Source: Butyrivibrio sp. M55
Lineage (GTDB): Bacteria > Bacillota > Clostridia > Lachnospirales > Lachnospiraceae
Assembly (NCBI RefSeq): GCF_900116865.1
Contig: NZ_FPCD01000004.1
Coordinates: forward strand, 62,001-126,000
Direction: 5' to 3'
Length of the DNA stretch: 64,000 bases
In this document: in pieces, positions 24,823-33,363 of the stretch
Layout: each line of letters begins with the position of its first letter
Numbering within the stretch: position 1 is the first letter of the stretch
The notes under the pieces: model-generated
What the model was told of the DNA's origin: nothing
Seen by the model: the letters and a program-made list of their open reading frames with translations, nothing else
Database searches by the model: none
Made by a program: the position numbers and the translations under genes

Positions 24823-25482
24823 ATGAACTTAGACGTTATTATTTCCTACATACCTTTATATATAGAAGCATTTATCCTGACGGTAAAGATAGGGTGGCTT
24901 GGTATTCTCCTGGCGCTTGTCATAGGTCTTTTTGCTGCATTTGTTATGCACTTTAAGATTCCGTTTTTGTCGGGAATCTCGCTTGTGTACATAGAATTAT
25001 TCAGAAACACACCGCTTCTGGTGCAGCTCTTTTTCATATACTTCGGACTTCCGAAGGTGGGACTTACGATATCTGCGGAGACTTGTGGATTTGTCGGGCT
25101 GGGGCTCCTTGGCGGAAGTTATATGGCGGAAGTTTTTAGAAGCGGACTTGAGAGTGTGCCAAAGTCGCAGACAGAGAGCGCTCTTGCACTTGGGCTTTCA
25201 AGGAAGCAGCTCTTTTTATCGGTCATACTTCCTCAGGCAATCTCACAGAGCGTTCCGGGAATACTTGCAAATGTGATATTCCTTCTAAAAGAGACGAGCG
25301 TATTTTCTGCGATAAGCCTTATGGATCTGATGTTTACGGCAAAAGACCTGATAGGACTATACTACGATACGACGGAAGCGCTGTTTTTGCTGGTTATCTT
25401 TTACATAATAATGCTTCTTCCGGTTTCCGTAATTGGAAGCATCATAGAGAAAAAAGCCAGATTCAGGACGTTAGGAGTGTGA
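24823..25482 (+). CDS. Amino-acid ABC transporter permease 2a
   Basis: 219 residues, about 5 membrane spans (AFILTVKIGWLGILLALVIG; VFSAISLMDLMF). EAA loop ESALALGLSRKQLFLSVILPQ. The ATG at 24823 follows AAAAGGAAACAC; the earlier in-frame start (24769) lies in the hairpin. Pairs with permease 2b to form a heterodimer. Confidence 0.85.
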   Translation: MNLDVIISYIPLYIEAFILTVKIGWLGILLALVIGLFAAFVMHFKIPFLSGISLVYIELFRNTPLLVQLFFIYFGLPKVGLTISAETCGFVGLGLLGGSYMAEVFRSGLESVPKSQTESALALGLSRKQLFLSVILPQAISQSVPGILANVIFLLKETSVFSAISLMDLMFTAKDLIGLYYDTTEALFLLVIFYIIMLLPVSVIGSIIEKKARFRTLGV

Positions 25483-25486
25483 GCAT

Positions 25487-26155
25487 ATGGGATTTGAAGT
25501 TTTGCTAAAAGGAAATAATATGTTAAGGCTCCTTACGGGGCTTGGGGTTTCGCTTAAGATAAGCTTTGTGTCCGTGGCGATAAGTATTGTGCTCGGAGTT
25601 ATTCTTGGAATTTTGATGGCGCTGAAGAACCCTGTAATTACGGTGATCTCGAGAGTGTATCTTGAGATTGTAAGAATAATGCCGCAGATGGTGCTTCTTT
25701 TCATCGTGTACTTCGGAACGACTAAAGCGCTTGGAATAAGTCTGGAGGCTGAGACGGCGGCTGTCATAGTGTTCTCGTTCTGGGGAACGGCGGAGATGGC
25801 GGACCTTGTGAGAGGGGCACTTCTCAGTATCCCTGCAATTCAGTACGAGAGTAGTATTTCGCTTGGACTTAACAGGCTTCAGACGTACAGATATGTTATT
25901 GTGCCGCAGATAATCAGGCGCATGATTCCGCTGTCGATAAATCTCATAACGAGAATGATCAAGACCACGAGTCTTGTAATGATGATAGGAATCGTCGAGG
26001 TTTTGAAAGTCGGACAGCAGATAATCGAAGCAAACAGGAAAGCTTCGCCTACAGCAGCGTTTGGCGTGTTCCTTGTCATATTTTTATTGTATTTTATAGC
26101 TTGCTGGCCAATCAGCATGCTTTCCAGATATTTAGAGAAGAAATGGGAGAACTGA
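25487..26155 (+). CDS. Amino-acid ABC transporter permease 2b
   Basis: 222 residues, HisM/GlnP-type. EAA loop ESSISLGLNRLQTYRYVIVPQ; spans such as ISFVSVAISIVLGVILGILM and AFGVFLVIFLLYFIACWPI. Starts 4 nt after permease 2a; 1 nt separates its stop from the ATPase gene, so the subunits are translated together. Confidence 0.85.
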   Translation: MGFEVLLKGNNMLRLLTGLGVSLKISFVSVAISIVLGVILGILMALKNPVITVISRVYLEIVRIMPQMVLLFIVYFGTTKALGISLEAETAAVIVFSFWGTAEMADLVRGALLSIPAIQYESSISLGLNRLQTYRYVIVPQIIRRMIPLSINLITRMIKTTSLVMMIGIVEVLKVGQQIIEANRKASPTAAFGVFLVIFLLYFIACWPISMLSRYLEKKWEN

Positions 26156-26156
26156 T

Positions 26157-26891
26157 ATGGAAGAGATACTCAAAGTTAACAATGTAAGCAAAAGATATGA
26201 AGACATAACAGTTTTCGAGAATATGAATCTGACTGTAAAAAGAGGCGAAGTTGTCGTGATCGTCGGTCCTTCGGGCTGCGGAAAAAGTACATTCTTAAGA
26301 TGCCTTAACGCGCTCGAAGATATTCAGGACGGCGAGATCGTGCTTGACGGACAGAAGGTTGATGCTGCGAGCAAGAACATAGGAAATATAAGGGAAAAAG
26401 CGGGCATGGTATTCCAAAGCTACGATCTTTTCCCGCATCTTACCGTGCTTCAGAATCTTATGCTTGCGCCTGTTAAGGTTAAAAAGAGAGATAAGAAGGA
26501 AGTTGAAGCTGAGGCACTGACTTTGCTTGAGAGAGTAGGTCTTTTGACCAAAAAAGATAATTACCCCAGGCAGTTATCAGGTGGACAGAAGCAGAGAGTT
26601 GCGATAGTAAGAGCACTTATCATGCATCCGGAGATACTTCTTCTTGATGAGATAACGGCGGCACTTGATCCTGAGATGGTACGCGAGGTTCTTGAAGTTG
26701 TTCTTTCCTTGGCAAAAGAAGGGCGAACAATGATCATTGTGACGCATGAAATGCAGTTTGCAAGAGCTGTTGCAGACCGCATGGTGTTCATTGATAACGG
26801 AAGGATTGTCGAAGAAGGAAGTCCCGAAGAGTTTTTTGACAGACCAAAAACTGACAGACTTAAGCAATTCTTACAGACATTCTCGTATTAA
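26157..26891 (+). CDS. Amino-acid ABC transporter ATPase 2
   Basis: 244 residues. Walker A GPSGCGKST, signature [15 protein letters not shown], and switch VTHEMQFARAV. The Walker B region reads ILLLDEITAALDPEM, with Ile where the usual sequence has Pro ([10 protein letters not shown]); the catalytic Glu is kept, so activity is expected. Last gene of the operon. Confidence 0.9.
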   Translation: MEEILKVNNVSKRYEDITVFENMNLTVKRGEVVVIVGPSGCGKSTFLRCLNALEDIQDGEIVLDGQKVDAASKNIGNIREKAGMVFQSYDLFPHLTVLQNLMLAPVKVKKRDKKEVEAEALTLLERVGLLTKKDNYPRQLSGGQKQRVAIVRALIMHPEILLLDEITAALDPEMVREVLEVVLSLAKEGRTMIIVTHEMQFARAVADRMVFIDNGRIVEEGSPEEFFDRPKTDRLKQFLQTFSY

Positions 26892-27111
26892 ATGCGATAT
26901 TAATTACAAGTTTATTTGATATAATACGACGTTAAAAGAAAAGTAACAAAATTTCACCAAATAGCAATATTTGAGCAGTGAAAAGCAATATCTGACAAGT
27001 CATCTTAATCGTTTACTGCTATAATCTGTCTTATCCTAACAAATATTACAGAATATTTAATATATAAAAATATTTGTAAGGAACAAGTTTACAAATGTGG
27101 AGGTAACATGT

Positions 27112-29898
27112 ATGAAAAGACAGATTTCGTTATTATCAAGTATTGCCATGGGGGGCTTATTGATACTTAACAATAGCGTAGACGTTAACGCGGCGCCGGC
27201 GCTTAATCCTTATAACGGGGTAGAGGCAGAAACAAATTTTGGACAGTCAGGAACAAAGGTAGTTACTGATGGTGATGTTAAGGCTGTATCAAGCATCGAC
27301 AGCGGTGATTATTTTATTGTAAAGGACGTTAACTTTTCTAAGGGAGTATCACAGTTTAAGGTAACAGCAAAAGCCGATGCGGCATCTATACTTGAGATTA
27401 GAGAAGGCGGAGCAGACGGAGACGTCATCGCCAAGACAAAGATTGGTGCAACAAAGGGCGATTACAAGGAGTTTGTATTTGATTCATCTGTAAAGCTTGA
27501 TGGAAAGAAGACCATCGCTTTTGTTGGAAAGATGGGATCATTCGCTATTGATAAATGGTCTGCTGTAGAGGCATCTTCAGAGGATGAAGCTAAGACAGAG
27601 TTCCCTGTTGATTCTGAGACAGGAAAGACAGGTGAAGGAGATTTTGTTTCACCTTATGATGTAATCAAGACAGAAGAGATTTCTAAGGAATCTAAGGGAA
27701 TCGAGCAGCAGGATAATAAGGACTCAAAGGTTCTTACAAGCCTTGAGAAAGACGACTACTATGTAGTACACAACCTTACTTTTGATAAGGGTGTAGCTGC
27801 ATTTAATATTTCGCTTAAGTCTGATGAGCCTTCAGCATTAGAAATCAGAGCTGACGGCGTTGAAGGAACAGTACTTGGTAAGGTTAAAGTTACTTCTACA
27901 GACGGCGAGTACAAGACAGTAACAGTAAAGGCTGAGGAGAACGATATTACAGGAACTCATGCCGTTGTATTCGTAGGTAAGGCTGGTAACGTAAGCATTG
28001 AGAGCTGGAAGGCATTACATGCACCCGGCGCTAAGACAGACGACAAGTCAAAGACTCCTGATAAGGATACACAGGGAGACAATAACAAAGAGCCTGAGAA
28101 GGTTGAAGATACAACAGGAAAGACAGGAACAGGAGCAACTCTTTTCCCTTACAATGAAATCTCAACAGATGTAAATTATGGTGAGACAAAGGGTATTGAA
28201 TATGTGGATTACAACGGAAAGAAGGTAGTTTCAAGCCTTGGTTCCGGTGACTACTTCACAATAAAGGATGTGGATTTCAAGAAGGGCGTTGCAACAATGT
28301 TCATTTCTGCAAAGTCTGATAAGCCTGCTATGGTAGAGCTTAGAGAAGGCGGAGCAGACGGAAAAGTACTCGGAACATTTAAGATCAATTCTACAGATGG
28401 AAAATATGAGACATTCGGCGTACAGGTTGACGGTCTTACAGGAAAGCATACAATCGCATTCGTAGGAAAGATGGGAAATGCAAGCATTGCAAGCTGGAAG
28501 GCAATGAGTGCACCTGAGAAGAAGGATGACGGAAGTACAGTTACACCTACTCCCACACCTACACCGGATAAGAAGGAAGATACAACAGGAAAGACAGGAA
28601 CAGGAGCAACTCTTTTCCCTTACAATGAGATTTCAACAGATGTAAATTATGGTGAGACAAAGGGCATTGAATATGTAGATTACAACGGAAAGAAGGTTGT
28701 TTCAAGCCTTGGTTCCGGTGACTACTTCACAATAAAGGATGTAGATTTCAAGAAGGGCGTTGCAACAATGTTCATCACAGCAAAGGCTGATAAGCCTGCT
28801 ATGGTAGAACTTAGAGAAGGCGGTGCTGACGGAAAAGTACTCGGAACATATAAGGTTAATTCTACAGACGGAAAATATGAGACATTCGGCGTACAGGTTG
28901 ACGGTCTTACAGGAAAGCATACAATCGCATTCGTAGGAAAGATGGGAGATGTAAGCATTGCAAGTTGGAAGGCAATGAGTGCACCTGAGAAGAAGGATGA
29001 CGGAAGCACAGTTACACCTACTCCAACACCCACACCTACTCCTACACCTGAGAAGACAGAGGATACAAAGAAGGGTTCAGGATCAACTCTTTTCCCTTAC
29101 AACGAGATCTCAACAGGCGTTAACTATGGTGAGACAAAGGGCATCGAGTATGTAGATTACGATGGAAAGAAAGTTGTTTCAAGCCTTGGAGCAGATGACT
29201 ACTTCACAGTAACTGATGTAGATTTCAAGAAGGGCGCAACATCAATCACTATCAGTGCAAAGGCAGATAAGCCCGCTGTAGTTGAAATCAGAGACGGTGG
29301 CGTTGACGGAAAGGCACTTGGAAATATCAAGATTGCCAATACAAACGGTAAATATGCAACTTATACATTGAAGTTTGATAATATTACAGGAAGACACACA
29401 CTTGCATTTGTTGGTAAAGTTGGTGATGTAAGTATTGCAAGCTGGAAGGCAAGCGTAGATGATCAGGGTAACGGAAGCACACCTACACCCACACCCACAC
29501 CCACACCTACACCTACACCTACACCCACACCTACACCTACTCCAACACCTACACCGGCACCCGATAACGGAAACGGTGGAAGCACAGAGACACCTACACC
29601 CGCTAAGTCAAACCTTACACTTTCACACACTGTAAATGACTGGGGTTCAGGATATCTTGTAGATTTCAGAGTTAGCAATAACTCAGGTGAGACAGTAAAC
29701 GGATGGAAGCTCAGAATTAAGAAGGATGGAATCAAGATCAACCAGAGCTGGTGCATGGAAATCAAAGAAGAAGGCGATTATTACGTAATTACTCCTTTCT
29801 TCTGGAATGCATACATTGAGAACGGTAACTTCATTTCATTCGGTATCATCGGACAGGGCACAGCTCCCAGAACGATTACATATGAGTTTATTAAATAA
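27112..29898 (+). CDS. Secreted multi-CBM protein: five CBM6-like modules, Thr-Pro linker, CBM2-like module
   Basis: 928 residues with signal peptide (RQISLLSSIAMGGLLILNNS, cleavage after VNA) and no catalytic domain that I can see. Five modules of ~120 residues begin near residues 28, 180, 343, 500 and 659; each has (D)YFxVxDVxFxKGV, then LE-I/L-R-x-GG-x-D-G, and ends with HTIAFVGK-x-G...SWKA, the pattern of CBM6-type xylan or cellulose binders. A PTPTPT linker (~789-817) leads to a C-terminal CBM2-like module (YLVDFRVSNNSGETVNGWKL, FFWNAYIENGNFISFGIIG). ATG 27112 follows GGAGG. Probably coats plant-fibre polysaccharide or docks enzymes. Modules 3 and 4 are nearly identical in DNA. Confidence 0.8.
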   Translation: MKRQISLLSSIAMGGLLILNNSVDVNAAPALNPYNGVEAETNFGQSGTKVVTDGDVKAVSSIDSGDYFIVKDVNFSKGVSQFKVTAKADAASILEIREGGADGDVIAKTKIGATKGDYKEFVFDSSVKLDGKKTIAFVGKMGSFAIDKWSAVEASSEDEAKTEFPVDSETGKTGEGDFVSPYDVIKTEEISKESKGIEQQDNKDSKVLTSLEKDDYYVVHNLTFDKGVAAFNISLKSDEPSALEIRADGVEGTVLGKVKVTSTDGEYKTVTVKAEENDITGTHAVVFVGKAGNVSIESWKALHAPGAKTDDKSKTPDKDTQGDNNKEPEKVEDTTGKTGTGATLFPYNEISTDVNYGETKGIEYVDYNGKKVVSSLGSGDYFTIKDVDFKKGVATMFISAKSDKPAMVELREGGADGKVLGTFKINSTDGKYETFGVQVDGLTGKHTIAFVGKMGNASIASWKAMSAPEKKDDGSTVTPTPTPTPDKKEDTTGKTGTGATLFPYNEISTDVNYGETKGIEYVDYNGKKVVSSLGSGDYFTIKDVDFKKGVATMFITAKADKPAMVELREGGADGKVLGTYKVNSTDGKYETFGVQVDGLTGKHTIAFVGKMGDVSIASWKAMSAPEKKDDGSTVTPTPTPTPTPTPEKTEDTKKGSGSTLFPYNEISTGVNYGETKGIEYVDYDGKKVVSSLGADDYFTVTDVDFKKGATSITISAKADKPAVVEIRDGGVDGKALGNIKIANTNGKYATYTLKFDNITGRHTLAFVGKVGDVSIASWKASVDDQGNGSTPTPTPTPTPTPTPTPTPTPTPTPTPAPDNGNGGSTETPTPAKSNLTLSHTVNDWGSGYLVDFRVSNNSGETVNGWKLRIKKDGIKINQSWCMEIKEEGDYYVITPFFWNAYIENGNFISFGIIGQGTAPRTITYEFIK
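28105..29058. repeat. Tandem duplication of a CBM6 module (period 471 bp)
   Basis: 28105-28575 and 28576-29046 are nearly identical at the DNA level, including synonymous positions, and keep the frame (157 codons). Modules 1, 2 and 5 are much more diverged. This marks a recent duplication. Confidence 0.85.
29479..29562. repeat. ACACCTACACCC microsatellite in the Thr-Pro linker
   Basis: Imperfect 6-bp repeats (ACACCC/ACACCT) encoding Pro-Thr pairs. Simple repeats of this kind often change copy number. Confidence 0.8.
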
Positions 29899-29966
29899 TT
29901 AAAGACGTTTAATAATGATAATTGAATTAGAAAATAGAAAGTAAAAAGCTGATACGAAACCGAAAG

Positions 29967-30003
29967 CTCCTCTCTACTGTGAAAAACAGTGGGAGGAGTT
30001 TTC
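29967..30003 (+). terminator. Terminator of the multi-CBM gene
   Basis: CTCCTCTCTACTGT / ACAGTGGGAGGAG stem, loop GAAAA, followed by TTTTCTGT. Confidence 0.85.
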
Positions 30004-30129
30004 TGTGAGTCGTGATATTTTTTGAATATTCTTGCATAATATAATCAAGATTGTATATTTACACATCGGTTTTTTTATACTAACATGAAGTTTATGAAAT
30101 AAAATGATTTACATTTGGAGGGTGAATAG

Positions 30130-30531
30130 ATGTCAGATATTCAGAAAGTATATGATTTTTTAAATGACGCAGAGACTTATTATCTTGCAACCGTTGACGG
30201 AGATCAGCCAAGAGTAAGACCTTTCGGCACAGTTCTTTTGTCAGGTGATAAGCTTTACATTCAGACAGGTAAGGTAAAAGACGTTTCTAAGCAGCTTGCA
30301 GCAAATCCCAAGGCTGAGATCTGCGCATTTAAGGATGGCAGATGGATCCGTGTAGCCGGAGAGCTTATCAATGATGATTCTCACGATGTTAAGGTTGCAA
30401 TGCTTGAGAAGATGCCTCAGCTTAACGGAATGTACAGCGCAGATGATGACAATATGCAGATGCTGTATTTCAAGAATGCGACAGCAACTATTAGCTCATT
30501 TACTGAGGCTCCTGTAACAATCAAATTTTGA
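30130..30531 (+). CDS. Pyridoxamine 5'-phosphate oxidase-like FMN-binding protein
   Basis: 133 residues with the split-barrel pattern: FLNDAETYYLATVDGDQPRV at the N-terminus, PFGTVLLSGDKLYIQTG, KAEICAFKDGRWIRVAGEL. Such proteins bind FMN or F420 and reduce small substrates; true PNPOx activity is unlikely at this length. TTTGGAGGG stands before the ATG. Single gene between two terminators. Confidence 0.85.
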   Translation: MSDIQKVYDFLNDAETYYLATVDGDQPRVRPFGTVLLSGDKLYIQTGKVKDVSKQLAANPKAEICAFKDGRWIRVAGELINDDSHDVKVAMLEKMPQLNGMYSADDDNMQMLYFKNATATISSFTEAPVTIKF

Positions 30532-30550
30532 TGAATAATTCTATTGAATA

Positions 30551-30597
30551 AAAAATAGCTGTTTTCAAGACTTAGTCATTTGAAAACAGCTATTTTT
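30551..30597. terminator. Bidirectional terminator
   Basis: AAAAATAGCTGTTTTCA / TTGAAAACAGCTATTTTT with a 12-nt loop. Serves the convergent genes at 30130 and 30609. Confidence 0.9.
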
Positions 30598-30608
30598 ATT
30601 TTTGCTAT

Positions 30609-30860
30609 TTAGTTTGCAAGTGCCTGCTCTACTGCGATTGCGAGCTGGTCGGCGCATGAAGTGCCTTTTCCGTTGCAGTCGTTTCCTTTTAAGATGGCAA
30701 CAGCTTTTTCTGCGTCCATTCCTTCAAGAAGTTTGCCAACGGCAACTGTGTTGCCGGGACATCCGCCTGTGAATTTCACGTTGTGAAGCTTGCCGTCTTC
30801 GATATCAAAATCGACCTTTTTTGCACAGACACCGCGAGTCTGGTATGAATAATTCTGCAT
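30609..30860 (-). CDS. TSCPD-domain protein (TIGR03905 type)
   Basis: 83 residues. Sequence YSYQTRGVCAKKVDFDIEDG, FTGGCPGNTVAVGKLLEGMD, and NDCNGKGTSCADQLAIAVEQ contains the Thr-Ser-Cys-Ala-Asp box and three more cysteines. The domain also appears at the ends of vitamin B12-dependent ribonucleotide reductases, where it binds zinc. The free-standing protein has no assigned role. AAGGAGAT precedes the ATG. Confidence 0.85.
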   Translation of the reverse strand: MQNYSYQTRGVCAKKVDFDIEDGKLHNVKFTGGCPGNTVAVGKLLEGMDAEKAVAILKGNDCNGKGTSCADQLAIAVEQALAN

Positions 30861-30991
30861 AATAGAAATCTCCTTTTTCTGATATGGATATTCTACATTT
30901 TACATAAAAAATATCAAGTACCGAAATTTCTAAAAATGCGGTATCATATAAAATGATAGTTAACGTTTTGTTTTTTTGAATGGAGGAAAAA

Positions 30992-31225
30992 ATGGGATTG
31001 ATCGGTAGTCTTATATTGGGAGCTGTTGCAGGTTTTATTGCGAGCAAGATCATGAATGAATCTTCGGGAACTCTTAAGAACATAATTCTTGGAGTAGTCG
31101 GTGGATTTGTCGGAGGATTCGTATTCGGACTTCTCGATTTAAATGCAAATGGTCTCATCGGAAGACTTTTGATATCCGTTGTAGGTGCTTGCATCTGCAT
31201 TTGGGGCGGAAGAAAGCTGTTCTAA
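30992..31225 (+). CDS. GlsB/YeaQ/YmgE-family membrane protein
   Basis: 77 residues, three hydrophobic helices with many glycines: GSLILGAVAGFIASKIMN, NIILGVVGGFVGGFVFGLL, LLISVVGACICIWG. Linked to stress tolerance in other bacteria; mechanism unknown. ATG 30992 is preceded by GGAGG at 7 nt; the earlier ATG (30980) overlaps that site. Confidence 0.85.
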   Translation: MGLIGSLILGAVAGFIASKIMNESSGTLKNIILGVVGGFVGGFVFGLLDLNANGLIGRLLISVVGACICIWGGRKLF

Positions 31226-31300
31226 AAAATCATTTTTGGTGGTCGTGGCTTAGTTGCTATGGCCACTAACATTATATGTAAAAGGGAAGCGGTTTAGATT

Positions 31301-32029
31301 ATGAATCATGCGATTTTTTTGGCCGGGGGGACCGGTACCAGGACTGAATCAGATGTACCAAAACAGTATGTGCGTGCAGGCGGATATATGATGGCAACTT
31401 ATGCCATAAAGCCGCTTCTTGAGTGCAAGCACATCGATGACGTATATGTGGTTGCAGGAGATGATTGGACAAAAGAGATTGTGGCCGATGCCGAGAAGGC
31501 CGGTCTTAATGTGAAGAAGATAAAAGGCTTTGCCATGCCGGGGGTAAACAGGCAGGCGTCGATATTAAGCGGAATGACTGCAATTCTTCGCGATATCTCA
31601 AAGAAGGAGAATATTGAGGATGTTTCCGACAAGGATACGGTGCTTGTTCATGATGCAGCAAGACCTTTTCTTGATGTGAAACTTTTAGATGACTGCTACG
31701 GAGCAATTTCAGGTCATGACGGTGTTATGCCTGTTATTTCCATGAAAGATACGGTTTATCTTAGTGAGAACGGTAAGACGGTCTCAAAGCTTCTTGACAG
31801 GCAGAAAGTATACGCAGGTCAGGCGCCTGAGCTTTTTAAATATAAAAAATACTATGAGGCAAATGTGATTCTTTTGCCCGATAAGATCTTTTCCATAAAT
31901 GGTGCGACGGAACCGGCGATCATTGCGGGAATGGACATTGCAATGATTCACGGAAACGAAGCGAATTTCAAAGTGACAACAGCGTCAGACCTTGACAGGT
32001 TTAAGCAGCTTAAGGAGGAAAAGCAGTAA
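31301..32029 (+). CDS. IspD/TarI-family cytidylyltransferase
   Basis: 242 residues. Transfers CMP to an alditol phosphate (methylerythritol-, ribitol- or another polyol phosphate). CTP-binding FLAGGTGTRTESDVPKQYV, VHDAARPFLD, and SMKDTVYLSENGK are seen. Because its stop overlaps the next start (TAATG) with a zinc alditol dehydrogenase, the pair is best read as making a CDP-alditol for teichoic acid or capsule, like TarI-TarJ. An IspD role in isoprenoid synthesis is the alternative. Confidence 0.75.
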   Translation: MNHAIFLAGGTGTRTESDVPKQYVRAGGYMMATYAIKPLLECKHIDDVYVVAGDDWTKEIVADAEKAGLNVKKIKGFAMPGVNRQASILSGMTAILRDISKKENIEDVSDKDTVLVHDAARPFLDVKLLDDCYGAISGHDGVMPVISMKDTVYLSENGKTVSKLLDRQKVYAGQAPELFKYKKYYEANVILLPDKIFSINGATEPAIIAGMDIAMIHGNEANFKVTTASDLDRFKQLKEEKQ

Positions 32030-33159
32030 TGTCGAAGGCATGGGTACTGCATGACATAGGAGATATCAGAAATGAGGAGGTGGAGATACCTTCTCCCGGC
32101 GATAACGAAGTTCTTGTTAAAGTCATGGCCGTTGGAATATGTGGTTCAGACGTGCCGCGTGTCTATGAGACCGGCGCGCATAAGATGCCGCTTATTCCAG
32201 GACATGAGTTTTCGGGAGTTGTCGTAAAGACAGGTGCGAATGTTTCTTCGGAGCTTGAGGGAATGAGAGCTGCTGTTTCGCCTAAGATTCCTTGCAGGAA
32301 ATGCGAGATGTGCGCAAAGGGAGAGACAGATCTTTGCCTTAACTATGACTATACCGGCTCAAGACGAGACGGAGCTTTTGCGGAATATGTGTGTGTTCCT
32401 GTGGATAACCTTATAGAGCTTGTGGATAACATCTCTTTTGAAGAGGGAGCTATGATAGAACCGCTTGCCGTTGCTGCCAATGCGGTGAGAACGGGCTGCG
32501 CCGGAATTGATCCTTCAGATTGCGAAGTTAAGATTGCGGTTTGCGGAATGGGAACGATAGGGCTCATGGTTGTTATGCTTTTGATGGATATGGGATTTTC
32601 GAATCTCTATGTTATCGGAAACAAGGACAGTCATAGGGAGAAGGCGCTTGATCTTGGAATTGCTTCGGAGCATTACTGCGATGTCAGAACTACAGACCCT
32701 GTCGCATGGCTTAAAGAGAAGACAAACGGAGTTTCTGTTTATTTTGAGTGCGTCGGAAGTAACGAAAGTATCAGATACGGACTTGAAGCGGGAGCGCCGA
32801 AATCGAGGCAGGTTCTGGTCGGTAACCCAAGGGGCGATATGTCTTTTTCCAGAAATACCTATTGGGAAATCTTGAGAAAGCAGATGCGTCTTATGGGAAT
32901 ATGGAATTCTTCATATAGGAAAGATGCGGCTGAATGCGGCGTGGACACTGCACAGAGTGGCAAAGATGCTTTCGGTGCAGATACAGAGCAGATTGACGAC
33001 TGGCATTACGTGCTAAGAAGATTGGAAGCAGGCGGAATCAAGCCTTCTAAGCTTATTACGCATAGGTTCTTGCTTGAAGACCTTAATAAAGGGCTTGACA
33101 TTATGCGCAATAAGACGGAAGATTATTGCAAGATTATGATTTATCCTAACGGATTATAA
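32029..33159 (+). CDS. Zinc-dependent alditol (phosphate) dehydrogenase
   Basis: 376 residues, medium-chain dehydrogenase. Catalytic zinc residues in VGICGSD and PGHEFSG; structural zinc lobe CRKCEMCAKGETDLC; Rossmann turn VCGMGTIGL. Resembles galactitol-1-phosphate 5-dehydrogenase and TarJ. Overlaps the cytidylyltransferase stop, so probably makes the alditol phosphate used by that enzyme, or oxidises one. An extra ~35-residue insert (ECGVDTAQSGKDAFGADTEQ) before the C-terminal part is unusual. Confidence 0.85.
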   Translation: MSKAWVLHDIGDIRNEEVEIPSPGDNEVLVKVMAVGICGSDVPRVYETGAHKMPLIPGHEFSGVVVKTGANVSSELEGMRAAVSPKIPCRKCEMCAKGETDLCLNYDYTGSRRDGAFAEYVCVPVDNLIELVDNISFEEGAMIEPLAVAANAVRTGCAGIDPSDCEVKIAVCGMGTIGLMVVMLLMDMGFSNLYVIGNKDSHREKALDLGIASEHYCDVRTTDPVAWLKEKTNGVSVYFECVGSNESIRYGLEAGAPKSRQVLVGNPRGDMSFSRNTYWEILRKQMRLMGIWNSSYRKDAAECGVDTAQSGKDAFGADTEQIDDWHYVLRRLEAGGIKPSKLITHRFLLEDLNKGLDIMRNKTEDYCKIMIYPNGL

Positions 33160-33187
33160 AAGAAGAAATTTGGAAAGGAGCGAACGA

Positions 33188-33271
33188 ATGTCCTGGAAAA
33201 CAGTTAATATTCAATTGATGAATGGATGCATTTTTGCTGTTTACGGGGATAGTGCGCTCTTTTTTAGGTGA
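33188..33271 (+). CDS. Possible 27-residue peptide or broken gene start
   Basis: ATG 33188 sits 8 nt after a strong GGAAAGGAG and 29 nt after the dehydrogenase stop; the frame closes with TGA at 33269. The product starts MSWKTVNIQLMNGCIF. It may be a real micropeptide, or the start of a third operon gene lost by deletion. I do not recognise it. Confidence 0.35.
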   Translation: MSWKTVNIQLMNGCIFAVYGDSALFFR

Positions 33272-33316
33272 ATTTGCAAAGTTTGAAGGACTTTAACTGC
33301 AAAATAAGAACGTGTT

Positions 33317-33363
33317 ATCTCCGAAATCTTTTTAGTTACCAAAAAAGATGAGGAGATTTTTTT
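33317..33363 (+). terminator. Terminator overlapping the ribosome site of the MFS gene
   Basis: ATCTCC-GAA-ATCTTTTT pairs with AAAAAGAT-GA-GGAGAT; TTTTTTT follows directly and the next base triplet is the MFS start codon. The 3' arm contains GAGGAG, the only ribosome site for the MFS gene. Confidence 0.75.

Noticed and set aside
29463..29765. Minus-strand frame rich in Gly-Val
   Set aside because: Antisense of the Pro-Thr linker repeat of the multi-CBM gene.
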